Source: Knufia peltigerae (taxonomy: Eukaryota; Ascomycota; Eurotiomycetes; Chaetothyriales; Trichomeriaceae). Taken from it: a stretch of 64,000 nt of DNA. The stretch is taken from contig JAPDRN010000133.1 in NCBI GenBank assembly GCA_030247855.1, positions 24,574 to 88,573 on the forward strand, read 5' to 3'. How positions within the stretch are numbered: the stretch's first letter is position 1; the number at the start of each line of letters is the position of its first letter. The notes below the pieces were generated by a model, which saw nothing but the letters and a program-made list of their open reading frames with translations, was not told the origin of the DNA and searched no databases. The translations under genes and the position numbers were made by a program. Below, one piece after another: positions 17,058 through 25,883 of this stretch.

Positions 17058-18623
17058 ATGAGCCACGACGCAGTCGCCCCCATCGCCGGCCAGGGAAAGA
17101 TGCCGCGCCAGATCCCGTACATCATCGGCAATGAGGCCTGCGAGCGGTTCAGTTTCTACGGGATGCGCAACATCCTGGTGCAGTTCCTGATCACCTCGCT
17201 GCTGCTGCAGGAAATCACGGCCGAAGGCCGTGCCGGTGAAGCCAAGGACATCATGCACAGCTTCATGATCGGCGTGTATTTCTTCCCGCTGCTCGGTGGC
17301 TGGCTGGCCGACAAGTTCTTCGGCAAGTACCACACCATCCTGTGGTTCAGCCTGGTCTACTGCATGGGCCACCTGTGCCTTGCGTTGTTCGAGGGCAGCC
17401 GTGAGGGCTTTTTCCTCGGCCTGGGCCTGATCGCGCTGGGTGCCGGTGGCATCAAGCCGCTGGTGGCCTCGTTCATGGGCGACCAGTTCGACCAGAGCAA
17501 CAAGCACCTGGCCAAGATCGTCTTCGACGCCTTCTACTGGATCATCAACTTCGGCTCGTTGTTCGCCTCGCTGCTGATCCCGCTGGTGCTGAAGAACTGG
17601 GGCCCGCAGTGGGCCTTCGGCATTCCGGGCATCCTGATGTTCATCGCCACCTTCGTGTTCTGGCTGGGCCGCAAGCGCTACGTGCTGGTGCCGCTGCCGC
17701 CGAAGGACCCGCATTCGTTCGCCAATGTGGTGCGTACCGCGCTGACCACGCGGGTGGCCGGCCAGGGCCGTCCGGGCCTGGTGATCGCCGTGCTCGGCCT
17801 GGTGCTGGCGGTGGCCTCGTTCGGCCTGATCGGCTCGCTCGGCATCGTGATCTGCCTGTGCCTGGCGCTGGTCTCGATCCTGGCGGGCATCGGTGGTGGC
17901 ACCTGGCTGCAACTGGACCGCGCGCGCGGCCAGCATCCGGCCGAAGCCGTGGAAGGCGTGCGCTCGGTGCTGCGCGTGCTGGTGATCTTCGCCCTGACCA
18001 CCCCGTTCTTCTCGCTGTTCGACCAGAAGGCCTCGACCTGGGTGCTGCAGGGCCAGCAGATGCAGATGCCGAGCTGGTTCACCGCCTCGCAGATGCAGGC
18101 GTTGAATCCGCTGCTGGTGATGATCCTGATTCCGTTCAACAACCTGGTGCTGTACCCGGCCCTGCGCCGTTTCGGCTTCGAGCCGACCGCGCTGCGCCGG
18201 ATGACCGTCGGCATCGCCTTCAGCGGCCTGGCCTGGATCGTGGTCGGTGGCATCCAGGTGGTGATGGACGGTGGCAACGCGATGTCGATCTTCTGGCAGA
18301 TGCTGCCGTACGCGCTGCTGACCTTCGGTGAAGTGCTGGTTTCGGCCACCGGCCTGGAGTTCGCCTACAGCCAGGCACCGCAGGCCATGAAGGGCGTGGT
18401 GATGAGCTTCTGGAACCTGACCACCACCATCGGCAACCTGTGGGTGCTGCTGTCCAATGCGGCCGTACGCAACGAGACGGTGACCCACCAGATCGCGGGG
18501 ACCGGGTTGAGCGAGGCGGCATTCCTGATGTTCTTCTTCGCCGGCTTCGCCTTCATCGCGGCGTTGGCCTTCGGTTGGTATGCGAAACGCTATCGTATGG
18601 TCGACAACTACCGCACCGCCTGA
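17058..18623 (+). CDS. Proton-dependent oligopeptide transporter (POT/PTR2 family)
   Basis: A 521-aa inner-membrane MFS carrier that imports di- and tripeptides with protons. The POT signature is complete: NEACERFSFYGMRNILVQFL near the N-terminus (the ExxERFxYY-like proton site) and FYWIINFGSLFASLLIP around residue 165. Hydrophobic segments cover most of the length. The start at 17058 was chosen; an in-frame ATG four codons upstream (17046) is equally possible because both ribosome sites are weak. It is followed 7 nt later by the rhomboid gene on the same strand, likely co-transcribed. Confidence 0.93.
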   Translation: MSHDAVAPIAGQGKMPRQIPYIIGNEACERFSFYGMRNILVQFLITSLLLQEITAEGRAGEAKDIMHSFMIGVYFFPLLGGWLADKFFGKYHTILWFSLVYCMGHLCLALFEGSREGFFLGLGLIALGAGGIKPLVASFMGDQFDQSNKHLAKIVFDAFYWIINFGSLFASLLIPLVLKNWGPQWAFGIPGILMFIATFVFWLGRKRYVLVPLPPKDPHSFANVVRTALTTRVAGQGRPGLVIAVLGLVLAVASFGLIGSLGIVICLCLALVSILAGIGGGTWLQLDRARGQHPAEAVEGVRSVLRVLVIFALTTPFFSLFDQKASTWVLQGQQMQMPSWFTASQMQALNPLLVMILIPFNNLVLYPALRRFGFEPTALRRMTVGIAFSGLAWIVVGGIQVVMDGGNAMSIFWQMLPYALLTFGEVLVSATGLEFAYSQAPQAMKGVVMSFWNLTTTIGNLWVLLSNAAVRNETVTHQIAGTGLSEAAFLMFFFAGFAFIAALAFGWYAKRYRMVDNYRTA

Positions 18624-18630
18624 GCCTGAC

Positions 18631-19257
18631 ATGACCCCCGTCAATCTGCTGTTGATCGCCATCACCGCCATCCTGTCGTGGATGGCGTTCAACAACCGCA
18701 AGCTGGCCGACCGCCTGATCCTGTGGCCGCCGGCAGTGGATCGCCACCGCCAGTACGACCGCCTGATCACCTACGGCTTCATCCACGCCGACTGGTCGCA
18801 CCTGATCTTCAACATGATCACCCTGTTCTTCTTCGGGGGGTTCATCGAGAGCGTGATGGTGCAGCTGACCGGCAGCTACCTGGTCTATCCGGCGTTCTAC
18901 GTCGGTGCGCTGCTGGTCTCGATCCTGCCCAGCTACCTGAAGAACCAGAAGAACCCGAACTACCTCAGCCTCGGTGCGTCCGGGGCGGTGTCGGCGGTGC
19001 TGTTCGCCTTCATCCTGATCAAGCCGTGGTCGATCATCCTGGTGTTCTTCATCCCGGCGCCGGCGATCGTCTATGCCGCGTTCTACGTCGGCTACAGCAT
19101 CTGGATGGACAGGCGTGGTGGCGATCGCATCAACCACAGCGCGCATCTGGCCGGTGCGGCGTTCGGCGTGATCTTCATGCTGGCCATGCAGCCGAGCATC
19201 TTCAGTCACTTCCTGCGCGAGCTGTCCAACCCGACCTTCCGCCTCGGCGGCGGCTGA
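18631..19257 (+). CDS. Rhomboid-family intramembrane serine protease
   Basis: A 208-aa membrane protease. The catalytic dyad is visible: Ser117 in LGASGAVSA (GxSG) and His172 in NHSAHLAGAAFG. The oxyanion-side HxxxN motif is HADWSHLIFN (H57, N61). About six transmembrane segments fit the basic bacterial core without extra domains. Substrates are unknown. It starts 7 nt after the POT transporter gene; the coupling says little about targets. Convergent with the 53-aa gene at 19313, with a strong palindrome between. Confidence 0.92.
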   Translation: MTPVNLLLIAITAILSWMAFNNRKLADRLILWPPAVDRHRQYDRLITYGFIHADWSHLIFNMITLFFFGGFIESVMVQLTGSYLVYPAFYVGALLVSILPSYLKNQKNPNYLSLGASGAVSAVLFAFILIKPWSIILVFFIPAPAIVYAAFYVGYSIWMDRRGGDRINHSAHLAGAAFGVIFMLAMQPSIFSHFLRELSNPTFRLGGG

Positions 19258-19262
19258 GGGCC

Positions 19263-19289
19263 GGGGTCGGATCCACTGGATCCGACCCC
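19263..19289. terminator. GGGTCGGATCC palindrome, likely bidirectional terminator
   Basis: A 12-bp stem (GGGGTCGGATCC and its complement) with a 3-nt loop lies between convergent genes. Related GGGTC(A/G)GATCC palindromes occur at 22078 and 27860. There is no U tract, so termination is inferred from position only. Confidence 0.5.
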
Positions 19290-19312
19290 CGGGGCTGCGG
19301 CCCCGTCCCGGC

Positions 19313-19474
19313 TCAGGCCCGGGTTTCCTGACCGTAGGTATGGAGCAGGCGGGAGAACACTTCCTCGCCGATGCTCTGGAACGCTTGGTCTTCGGTCTGT
19401 CCCTCCACGGCCAGTTGCAGCAGGCCCTCCAGCAGGGCGTGATCGGTATCGGAATGGGAATCGCTGGGGTGCAT
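19313..19474 (-). CDS. Small conserved-looking protein, 53 aa
   Basis: An intact 53-codon frame preceded by GGAGG six nt before the ATG. The product is soluble and acidic (MHPSDSHSDTDHALLEGLLQ at the start), predicted largely helical, with EDQAFQSIGEEVFSRLL near the end and no signal or membrane segment. The strong ribosome site, coding-like codon choice (G/C third positions) and placement between terminator-like and promoter-sized gaps support a real gene. The function is unknown; I do not recognise the family. Confidence 0.65.
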   Translation of the reverse strand: MHPSDSHSDTDHALLEGLLQLAVEGQTEDQAFQSIGEEVFSRLLHTYGQETRA

Positions 19475-19682
19475 CGCGGGCCTCCACGGCAGAGCGCTTG
19501 GTCGACTGTCGCAAGGGGCATGCCAGCTTGGCGCACCCCTGCAGAGGGGTTAGCGGCCGGCCGGGCTGCAGCTTGAGGGCAACAACTGACGTTGCAGGCA
19601 CAGACTTGCCCCTGTTCAGGCTTCACGCGATCATGGCGCCCGCCTGCGCACCATCCACGCAGTCGCCGCAGGAGACAGTCCC

Positions 19683-19985
19683 ATGGCTTCGGTCACGCCC
19701 CCCGGTCTGGCTTACGAGGTCGAACACGATCAGGTCAACCACCGGTTCACCGCCCGCGTGCGCGGGCAGGTGGCACTGTTGGACTACCAGATCAAGCGCA
19801 GGCGGATGGTCATCACCCATACCGAAGTGCCCGAGCCGATCGCTGGCCGTGGCATTGCTGGTGAGCTGACCCGGGTCGCACTGCGTTTCGCCCGGGAGCA
19901 GAAGTACAAGGTGGTACCGGCATGTGCCTACGCCGAGGCCTTCCTGCAGCGCCACGAGGAGTATCACGATCTGCTTGTGGGCTGA
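19683..19985 (+). CDS. Small GNAT-fold N-acetyltransferase (YjdJ-like)
   Basis: A 100-aa protein of the short GNAT group related to E. coli YjdJ. It shows the acetyl-CoA loop as PEPIAGRGIAGELTRVAL and the C-terminal VVPACAYAEAFLQRHEEY stretch, with the Cys and aromatic residues typical of this group. The family lacks the longer N-terminal substrate region of standard GNATs, and its substrate is not known. ATG at 19683 follows GGAG at about 10 nt. It stands alone, 63 nt before the next gene. Confidence 0.88.
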   Translation: MASVTPPGLAYEVEHDQVNHRFTARVRGQVALLDYQIKRRRMVITHTEVPEPIAGRGIAGELTRVALRFAREQKYKVVPACAYAEAFLQRHEEYHDLLVG

Positions 19986-20048
19986 ATCCAGCGGGCCACG
20001 CTTCAGCCAGGGCAGGCGATGATGTATGAAAATGAACAGGGGATCCCG

Positions 20049-20903
20049 ATGAAGATTGGAAACAACCGGCCACTGCACGCCAGCGTGCTGGCCGGCGCCA
20101 TGGGCGTGCTGTTGCTGGCCGGTTGCCAGCGCGAGAACGAGGCGGCACCGGCCACCGACGCCGCACCTGCGGCCGAAGCCACTGGCACCGCCGAGACACC
20201 CGCAGCGGAAGCGCCGTTGGATCTGCGCGATGTGATCGAGAACAACGAGCGTGAAGTGGTCGGCATCAGCTACCCGGCGGGCATTGATCGCTATCCGGGG
20301 CTGGCGCGCGCGCTGCAGGCCTATGCCACCTCCGCCCGCGGCGATCTGCAGCAGGCGCTGGACGGGCTGGGCAACGACAAGCCGACCATGCCCTATGAGC
20401 TGTCGCTGAGCTTCGAGAAGCTGCTGGAGACGCCGCAGCTGGTGGTGGTCAGTGCCGACGGCAGCCGCTACACCGGTGGCGCCCACGGCGAACCGCTGGT
20501 GGCACGTTTCGTGTGGCTGCCGGCGCAGCAGCAGATGCTGAGCGCCGACAAGCTGGTGACCGATGCCAAGGGCTGGAAAGCGATCAGCGATTTCGTCGCC
20601 GACCAGCTGCGTGAGCGCGTGGCCACCCGCCTCAGCGGCGAGGACATGGACCCGTCGCAGCTGCAGGAATCGCTGCGTAATGCCTCGCGGATGATCGCCG
20701 ATGGCACCGGTCCGCAGGCCGACAATTTCAGCCAGTTCCAGCCGCTGACCGACGACAAGGGTCAGATCACAGCGCTGCGCTTCGTGTTCCCGCCCTACCA
20801 GGTGGGTCCATACTCGGATGGCACCCAGACCGCCGATGTACCGGCCTCGGTGTTGTTGCCGCACGTGGCCAAGGACTACGTGGAGCTGTTCGCGCGCGGC
20901 TAA
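20049..20903 (+). CDS. DUF3298/RsiV-like domain lipoprotein
   Basis: A 284-aa predicted lipoprotein with lipobox LLLAGC (Cys26), then an Ala-rich linker to about residue 60. The C-terminal region (PLDLRDVIENNEREVVGISY onward) resembles the DUF4163/DUF3298 pair: the landmarks are SADGSRYTGGAHGEPLV, KLVTDAKGWKAIS, and FVFPPYQVGPYSDG. The fold also occurs in anti-sigma RsiV, where it binds lysozyme, but no sigma gene is adjacent, so no such role is claimed. AGGGGAT precedes the ATG at 20049. It lies 19 nt upstream of the cyclopropane synthase gene. Confidence 0.83.
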   Translation: MKIGNNRPLHASVLAGAMGVLLLAGCQRENEAAPATDAAPAAEATGTAETPAAEAPLDLRDVIENNEREVVGISYPAGIDRYPGLARALQAYATSARGDLQQALDGLGNDKPTMPYELSLSFEKLLETPQLVVVSADGSRYTGGAHGEPLVARFVWLPAQQQMLSADKLVTDAKGWKAISDFVADQLRERVATRLSGEDMDPSQLQESLRNASRMIADGTGPQADNFSQFQPLTDDKGQITALRFVFPPYQVGPYSDGTQTADVPASVLLPHVAKDYVELFARG

Positions 20904-20922
20904 CCGCAGACGAGGAGGTGTC

Positions 20923-22041
20923 GTGGATACAGGGTTGCAGGAGCGGGTCACCGGCCTGCTCCACGAAGCCGGGATCCAGATCGATGGAACCCGGCCGCAG
21001 GATATCCAGGTGCATGACCCGCGCTTCTTCGCGCGGGTCATGGCGCACGGCTCGCTCGGCCTGGGCGAGAGCTACATGGACGGCTGGTGGGATGGCAACG
21101 TCCTCGATGAATTCCTGTTCCAGCTGATGCAGGCGCACCTGGACGAGCGGGTGCACGGCTGGCGCGAGGTGGCCGACGCCCTGAAAGCGCGCCTGTTCAA
21201 CCTGCAGGCCGGGCAACGCAGCTATGAAGTCGGACGTCGCCACTACGACCTCGGCAATGACCTGTACCAGGCCATGCTCGGCCAGCGCCTGGTGTACAGC
21301 TGCGGGTATTGGCGCAACGCCAACGATCTGGATGCGGCGCAGGAAGCCAAGCTCGATCTGGTGTGCCGCAAGCTCGGGCTGCGCCCCGGGCAACGCGTGC
21401 TGGATATCGGCTGCGGTTGGGGCGAGGCGCTGAAGTTCGCCGCCGAGCGCTACGGTGTCAGTGGTGTAGGCGTCACCATTTCGCAGGAGCAGGCCGACTA
21501 CGCGCGTGAGCTGTGCGCTGGCCTGCCGATCGAGATCCGGCTGCAGGACTATCGCGAACTGGACGAGCCGTTCGATGCGGTGTTCTCCATCGGCATGTTC
21601 GAACACGTGGGCGACAAGAACTACCGTAGCTTTTTCGACGTGGCCCGGCGCTGCCTGTCGCCGCGTGGCCTGCTGCTGTTGCACACCATTGGCAGCAACG
21701 TCTCGCGCCATCGCACCGATCCGTGGATCGCGCGCTACATCTTCCCCAACTCGATGCTGCCGTCGGCGGCGCAGATCAGTCGCGCATTTGAAGGGCGCTT
21801 CGTGCTGGAGGACTGGCACAACTTCGGTACCGACTACGATCTGACGCTGCAGGCGTGGCGACGCAATGTGGAAGCAGCGTGGCCGACACTGGATGCGCAG
21901 CGCTATGACGAGGGGTTCCGTCGCCTGTGGCGGTTCTACCTGGCGGGATCGATGGCGACGTTCCGCAGCCGGCATGCGCAGCTGTGGCAGCTGGTGCTGT
22001 CGCCACTAGGCGTGCCGGGGGGATACGTGGCGCCGCGGTGA
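20923..22041 (+). CDS. cfa: Cyclopropane-fatty-acyl-phospholipid synthase
   Basis: Transfers a methylene group from S-adenosylmethionine to unsaturated acyl chains of membrane phospholipids; 372 aa. The family landmarks are LGLGESYMDGWWD, HYDLGNDLYQAMLG, the SAM motif VLDIGCGWGEAL, FSIGMFEHVGDKNY and FPNSMLPS. The start is GTG at 20923, with GAGGAGG just upstream; no alternative in-frame start has a better site. Likely transcribed with the DUF3298 lipoprotein. It ends before a SMAG repeat and a shared terminator. Confidence 0.95.
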   Translation: MDTGLQERVTGLLHEAGIQIDGTRPQDIQVHDPRFFARVMAHGSLGLGESYMDGWWDGNVLDEFLFQLMQAHLDERVHGWREVADALKARLFNLQAGQRSYEVGRRHYDLGNDLYQAMLGQRLVYSCGYWRNANDLDAAQEAKLDLVCRKLGLRPGQRVLDIGCGWGEALKFAAERYGVSGVGVTISQEQADYARELCAGLPIEIRLQDYRELDEPFDAVFSIGMFEHVGDKNYRSFFDVARRCLSPRGLLLLHTIGSNVSRHRTDPWIARYIFPNSMLPSAAQISRAFEGRFVLEDWHNFGTDYDLTLQAWRRNVEAAWPTLDAQRYDEGFRRLWRFYLAGSMATFRSRHAQLWQLVLSPLGVPGGYVAPR

Positions 22042-22053
22042 GGCCGCATTCCA

Positions 22054-22114
22054 GTAGATCCACGCCATGCGTGGATGGGGTCAGATCCCGTTTCGTAGAA
22101 ATGGGCTCTGACCC
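22054..22114. repeat. SMAG unit plus GGGTCAGATCC palindrome
   Basis: GTAGATCCACGC-cat-GCGTGGAT-like unit at 22054-22076 abuts GGGTCAGATCCC (22078-22089) facing GGGCTCTGACCC (22103-22114). Two different repeat classes are fused head to tail. Confidence 0.75.
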
Positions 22115-22120
22115 ATCCAT

Positions 22121-22150
22121 AAAAAAACCGCCCGGTCTCCCGGGCGGTTT
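22121..22150. terminator. Bidirectional terminator between cfa and dcp
   Basis: An 11-bp stem AAACCGCCCGG-tctc-CCGGGCGGTTT. The seven-A run on the plus side gives a good U tract for minus-strand dcp; the plus side tail TTTTCGTTTC is weaker. Confidence 0.87.
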
Positions 22151-22177
22151 TCGTTTCACGCTATGCGGTGCCGGCGA

Positions 22178-24346
22178 TCAGTTGCCGGTGCCGGTCAGGC
22201 CACGCTTTTCCAGCAGCGGTTCGATCTGCGGCTCGTGGCCGGCGAAATCGCGGAACAGCTGCATCGCATCCACGCTGCCCCCCTTGGACAGCAGGGTGGC
22301 GCGGAAGTGGTCGCCGTTCTTGCGGCTCAGGCCACCGTTGTCGCGGAACCACTTCTGGGTGTTGGCGTCCAGTACTTCCGACCAGATGTAGGCGTAGTAG
22401 CCGGCCGAGTAGCCGCCCATGATGTGGCTGAAGTACGGGGTCTTGTAGCGCGGCGGAACCGGCGCGTAGTAGATGCCGTCTTTCTCCAGCGCGGCGCGCT
22501 CGAAGGCCATCACGTCCTTGGCGGCCGGCACCTGGTCCGTGCCGATCTGGTGCCAGCGCTGGTCGAGCATGGCGGCACCGAGGTACTCGGTGGTGGCAAA
22601 GCCCTGGTTGAACTTGGCCGCGGCCAGCACCTTGTCCAGCAGCGCCTGCGGCATCGCCGAACCGTTCTGGTAGTGCTTGGCGTAGTTCTTCAGGATGGCC
22701 GGGTTGTCGGCCCACATCTCGTTGACCTGCGAGGGGAACTCGACGAAGTCGCGCGGCACCGCGGTGCCGGAGAAGTACGGATACTTCACGTTCGAGAACA
22801 TGCCGTGCAGGGCGTGGCCGAACTCGTGGAAGGTGGTGCTCACTTCATCCCAGGTCAGCAGGGTCGGCTGGCCGGCCGGCGGCTTGGGGATGTTCAGGTG
22901 GTTGGCCACCACCGGCTTGAAGCCGGTCAGCTTGGACTGCGAGACGTACGAGTTCATCCATGCACCGCCGCGCTTGGAGGCGCGTGCGTACGGGTCGAAG
23001 ATGAAGATCGCCAGCTGGCTGCCGTCGGCATCGAACACGTCATAGACGGTGACGTCATCGTGGTAGACCGGCAGGTCGGTGCGCTGCTTGAAGCTCAGCC
23101 CGAATTCCTGGTTGGCGGCGTAGAACACGCCGTTTTCCAGTACGTTCTTCATCTCGAAGTACGGCTTCAGCTGCGACTCGTCGAAGTTGTACTTGGCCTG
23201 GCGCACCTTCTCGCTGTAGAAGGCCCAGTCCCACGGCTCCAGCTTGAAGGTCGGCTTGCCGGCGGCCTTCTGTTCCTGGTCGATCATTGCCTGCAGGTCG
23301 GCGGCTTCGCGCTTGGCGTTGGCCACCGCAGCCGGGGCCAGCTTGCCCAGCATCGCATTGACCGCTTCGGGGGTCTTGGCGGTCTGGTTGGTCAGGTTGT
23401 AGGCGGCGAAGTTGGCAAAGCCCATCAGCTTGGCCTTGTCGGCGCGCAGCTGCATGATGCGCGCGACCAGCGCGGTGTTGTCGAACTCACCGCCGCGGCT
23501 GCCGCGGGTGGTGGAGGCTTCGTAGATCTTCTGGCGCAGGGCGCGGTTGGCCAGGTTGGTCAGCGGCGGCTGGCCGGTGGTGTTGAGCAGGGTGATCACG
23601 TACTTGCCGTCCAGGCCACGGGCCTTGGCGGCTTCGGCGGCGGCAGCGATCTGCTCCTTGGAAAGGCCGTCCAGTTCCTTGACGTCGTTGACGGTGATCG
23701 CCGAAGCGTTCACTTCCGACTGCACGTTCTGGCTGAACTTGGTGCCGAGGTTGGCCAGCTCGGCGTTCATTTCCTTCAGCTTGGTCTTGTCGGCCTCGGA
23801 CAGCTTGGCGCCGGCGCGCACGTAGTTGTCGTAGTACTTTTCGACCAGGCGAACGCCTTCAGCGTCCAGGCCCAGGGTGGTGCGGCTGTCATACAGCGCC
23901 TGGATGCGTGCGAACAGCTTGCCGTTCAGTGCGATCGCATCGCTGTGCGCGGCGAACTTCGCCGAATAGTCGGCCTGCAGCTTCTTGCGGGTGTCGTTGG
24001 TGTCGGCGCCGACCAGGCTGAAGAACACGGTGGTCGCGCGGTCCAGGGTGTCACCGCTCTTTTCCAGGGCGATGATGGTGTTGTCGAAGGTCGGCTTGGC
24101 CTTGGTGTTGGCGATCGCCTCCACTTCCTTCAGCTGCTGCGCCATGCCGGCATCGAACGCCGGGGCGAAGTCGCTGTCCTTGATCTTGTCGAACTGCGGG
24201 AAATGCAGCGGCAGCGGGCTGTCGGCGAAGAACGGATTGGCCTGCTGGGCATTGGCAGCGGTGGCCGGGGCGGCGGCGCTGGCCGAATAGGCGGGCAGGG
24301 CAAGGCCGAGGGTCATGGCCACGGCAAGGGCAAGGCGGGTGGTCAA
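22178..24346 (-). CDS. dcp: Peptidyl-dipeptidase Dcp (M3 metallopeptidase), with signal peptide
   Basis: Removes C-terminal dipeptides from oligopeptides; 722 aa. The M3 zinc motif HEFGHALHGMF is complete, with the downstream Glu in the NEMWAD region and the Tyr/His-rich C-terminal pocket (HIMGGYSAGYYAY). An N-terminal signal peptide (LALAVAMTLGLALPAYSASA) marks it as periplasmic, as in E. coli where Dcp is partly periplasmic. Divergent from the glutathione peroxidase gene. Likely monocistronic, ending at the terminator at 22121. Confidence 0.95.
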   Translation of the reverse strand: MTTRLALAVAMTLGLALPAYSASAAAPATAANAQQANPFFADSPLPLHFPQFDKIKDSDFAPAFDAGMAQQLKEVEAIANTKAKPTFDNTIIALEKSGDTLDRATTVFFSLVGADTNDTRKKLQADYSAKFAAHSDAIALNGKLFARIQALYDSRTTLGLDAEGVRLVEKYYDNYVRAGAKLSEADKTKLKEMNAELANLGTKFSQNVQSEVNASAITVNDVKELDGLSKEQIAAAAEAAKARGLDGKYVITLLNTTGQPPLTNLANRALRQKIYEASTTRGSRGGEFDNTALVARIMQLRADKAKLMGFANFAAYNLTNQTAKTPEAVNAMLGKLAPAAVANAKREAADLQAMIDQEQKAAGKPTFKLEPWDWAFYSEKVRQAKYNFDESQLKPYFEMKNVLENGVFYAANQEFGLSFKQRTDLPVYHDDVTVYDVFDADGSQLAIFIFDPYARASKRGGAWMNSYVSQSKLTGFKPVVANHLNIPKPPAGQPTLLTWDEVSTTFHEFGHALHGMFSNVKYPYFSGTAVPRDFVEFPSQVNEMWADNPAILKNYAKHYQNGSAMPQALLDKVLAAAKFNQGFATTEYLGAAMLDQRWHQIGTDQVPAAKDVMAFERAALEKDGIYYAPVPPRYKTPYFSHIMGGYSAGYYAYIWSEVLDANTQKWFRDNGGLSRKNGDHFRATLLSKGGSVDAMQLFRDFAGHEPQIEPLLEKRGLTGTGN

Positions 24347-24508
24347 GGTCGATACTCCGGTAAGGCAAACAAGGGCCCGAGGGTAACCCGGCCCGGCGCG
24401 CCCGCACTTGTGTCAAAAGGCATGTTGGCAACGCCGCCGCACAGTAGCGCCACCCCATGGCTGGCTGCCCGGGTACCATGGAGAACACCGCCCCCCAGGC
24501 CAGTTGCC

Positions 24509-24988
24509 ATGACCACCGCCTACGATTTCAGCTTCCGCGACCTCGACGGCCAGTCGCAGGCGCTGGCGCAGTACCAGGGACGTCCGCTGCTGCTGGTCAA
24601 TGTGGCCAGCCGCTGTGGCTTCACCCCGCAGTACACCGGGCTGGAACAGCTGTGGCAGGACTATCGTGATCGCGGTCTGGTGGTGATCGGCTTTCCCTGC
24701 AACCAGTTCGGCGCGCAGGAACCGGGCGATGCCGCGCAGATCCGCCAGTTCTGTTCGATTGATTACCCGGTCAGCTTCCCGCTGTCGCAGAAGATCGAGG
24801 TCAACGGCGAGGGGGCTGATCCGCTGTGGGCGTGGCTGTCGCACGAGAAGCGTGGGCTGCTGGGCATCGCCCGCATCAAGTGGAACTTCAGCAAGTTCCT
24901 GGTAGATCGCAAGGGGCAGGTGGTGGATCGCTATGCACCGACCACCAAGCCGGAGCAGCTGCGCGACGGCATCGAAGCGCTGCTCTGA
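24509..24988 (+). CDS. Glutathione/thioredoxin peroxidase, BtuE type
   Basis: Reduces hydrogen and lipid peroxides using thiols; 159 aa. The catalytic set is Cys36 (ASRCGFTPQY), Gln/Asn in FPCNQFGAQEP (about 64-68) and Trp125 in KWNFSKFLV. Cysteine replaces selenocysteine, as in nearly all bacteria. The signature NVASRCGFT and GFPCNQF blocks are intact. It stands alone between divergent dcp and convergent fpr, ending at a very strong hairpin. Confidence 0.95.
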   Translation: MTTAYDFSFRDLDGQSQALAQYQGRPLLLVNVASRCGFTPQYTGLEQLWQDYRDRGLVVIGFPCNQFGAQEPGDAAQIRQFCSIDYPVSFPLSQKIEVNGEGADPLWAWLSHEKRGLLGIARIKWNFSKFLVDRKGQVVDRYAPTTKPEQLRDGIEALL

Positions 24989-24996
24989 CCGTCTGA

Positions 24997-25065
24997 AAAA
25001 AAGGGGACGGAGGGGATTAAGTCGTTTGTGGCAAAAACGACTTAATCCCCTCCGTCCCCTTTTTT
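24997..25065. terminator. Perfect 31-bp hairpin, bidirectional terminator of gpx and fpr
   Basis: Arms 24997-25027 and 25035-25065 pair without a mismatch around the 7-nt loop GTGGCAA. Each arm begins or ends with an A6/T6 run, giving U tracts both ways. The inner stem holds GGGGACGGAGGGG and ATTAAGTCG. It exactly fills the gap between two convergent stops. Confidence 0.9.
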
Positions 25066-25067
25066 GC

Positions 25068-25847
25068 TTATTTCTCGACGAACGCGCGCTCGAACACGTA
25101 GTGGCCGGGCGTACCGATGCGCGGCGAGGTCTGGAAGCCGCGGCTGTCCAGCACGGTGCGCAGGTCGGCCAGCATCTGCGGGCTGCCGCAGATCATGGCG
25201 CGGTCGTTTTCCGGGCTCAGCTCGGGCAGACCGAGGGTGCGCTGCATCTCGCCGCTTTCCATCAGCGAGGTCAGGCGGCCCTGGTTCGGGAACGGTTCGC
25301 GGGTCACTGCGGGGTAGTACAGCAGCTTGTCACCGACCATTTCGCCCAGGAACTCATGCTCGCGCAGTTCCTTCTCGAAATAATCGCGATAGGCCAGGTC
25401 CTTTTCGTAGCGCACACCGTGGCACAGGATCACCTTGTCGAAGCGCTCGTAGGTTTCCGGGTCCTTGATCACCGACAGCCACGGCGCCAGGCCGGTGCCC
25501 GTGCCCAGCAGGTACAGGTGCTTGCCCGGGTGCAGGTCGCTGATCAGCAGGGTGCCGGTGGGCTTCTTGCCGACCAGTACCTTGTCGCCCGGCTTGATGT
25601 GCTGCAGGCGCGAGGTCAGCGGGCCGTCCTGCACCTTGATGCTGAAAAATTCCAGCTGTTCTTCCCAGTTCGCGCTGGCGATGGAGTACGCGCGCAGCAG
25701 CGGCCGCGCGTCGGTCTCCAGGCCGATCATCACGAACTGGCCGTTCTCGAAGCGGAAACCGCTGTCACGGGTGAGGGTGAAGCTGAAGTAGGCGTCGGTC
25801 CAGTGGCGGACCTCAAGCACCGTTTCGGCGCCGAAAGCGGAGGACAT
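25068..25847 (-). CDS. fpr: Ferredoxin--NADP reductase (bacterial class)
   Basis: FAD enzyme moving electrons between NADPH and ferredoxin/flavodoxin, important for Fe-S repair and iron release; 259 aa. FAD binding is shown by RAYSIASANWEE, NADP binding by YLLGTGTGLAPWLSVIKDP, and the C-terminus is VFERAFVEK, as in the Azotobacter/Pseudomonas subclass. ATG at 25847 gives the usual family length; an upstream in-frame ATG at 25877 would add ten residues and cannot be excluded. A palindromic operator-like site lies 41 nt upstream of the chosen start. Confidence 0.94.
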   Translation of the reverse strand: MSSAFGAETVLEVRHWTDAYFSFTLTRDSGFRFENGQFVMIGLETDARPLLRAYSIASANWEEQLEFFSIKVQDGPLTSRLQHIKPGDKVLVGKKPTGTLLISDLHPGKHLYLLGTGTGLAPWLSVIKDPETYERFDKVILCHGVRYEKDLAYRDYFEKELREHEFLGEMVGDKLLYYPAVTREPFPNQGRLTSLMESGEMQRTLGLPELSPENDRAMICGSPQMLADLRTVLDSRGFQTSPRIGTPGHYVFERAFVEK

Positions 25848-25883
25848 GGGCGTATCTATCGGAAGTCGTCGGGACAATTCTAT

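Noticed and set aside
16896..18770. Upstream extension of the degenerate EEP gene into a 903-codon frame opposite the POT transporter
   Set aside because: The extension is His/Gln-rich antisense of a membrane protein; signal peptide begins at 16895.
20049..20903. Anti-sigma factor RsiV
   Set aside because: Only the C-terminal fold is shared; there is a lipobox instead of a transmembrane anchor and no sigma gene beside it.
22163..24508. In-frame upstream extension of the glutathione peroxidase gene across dcp
   Set aside because: It is antisense of dcp; the family sequence begins at 24509.
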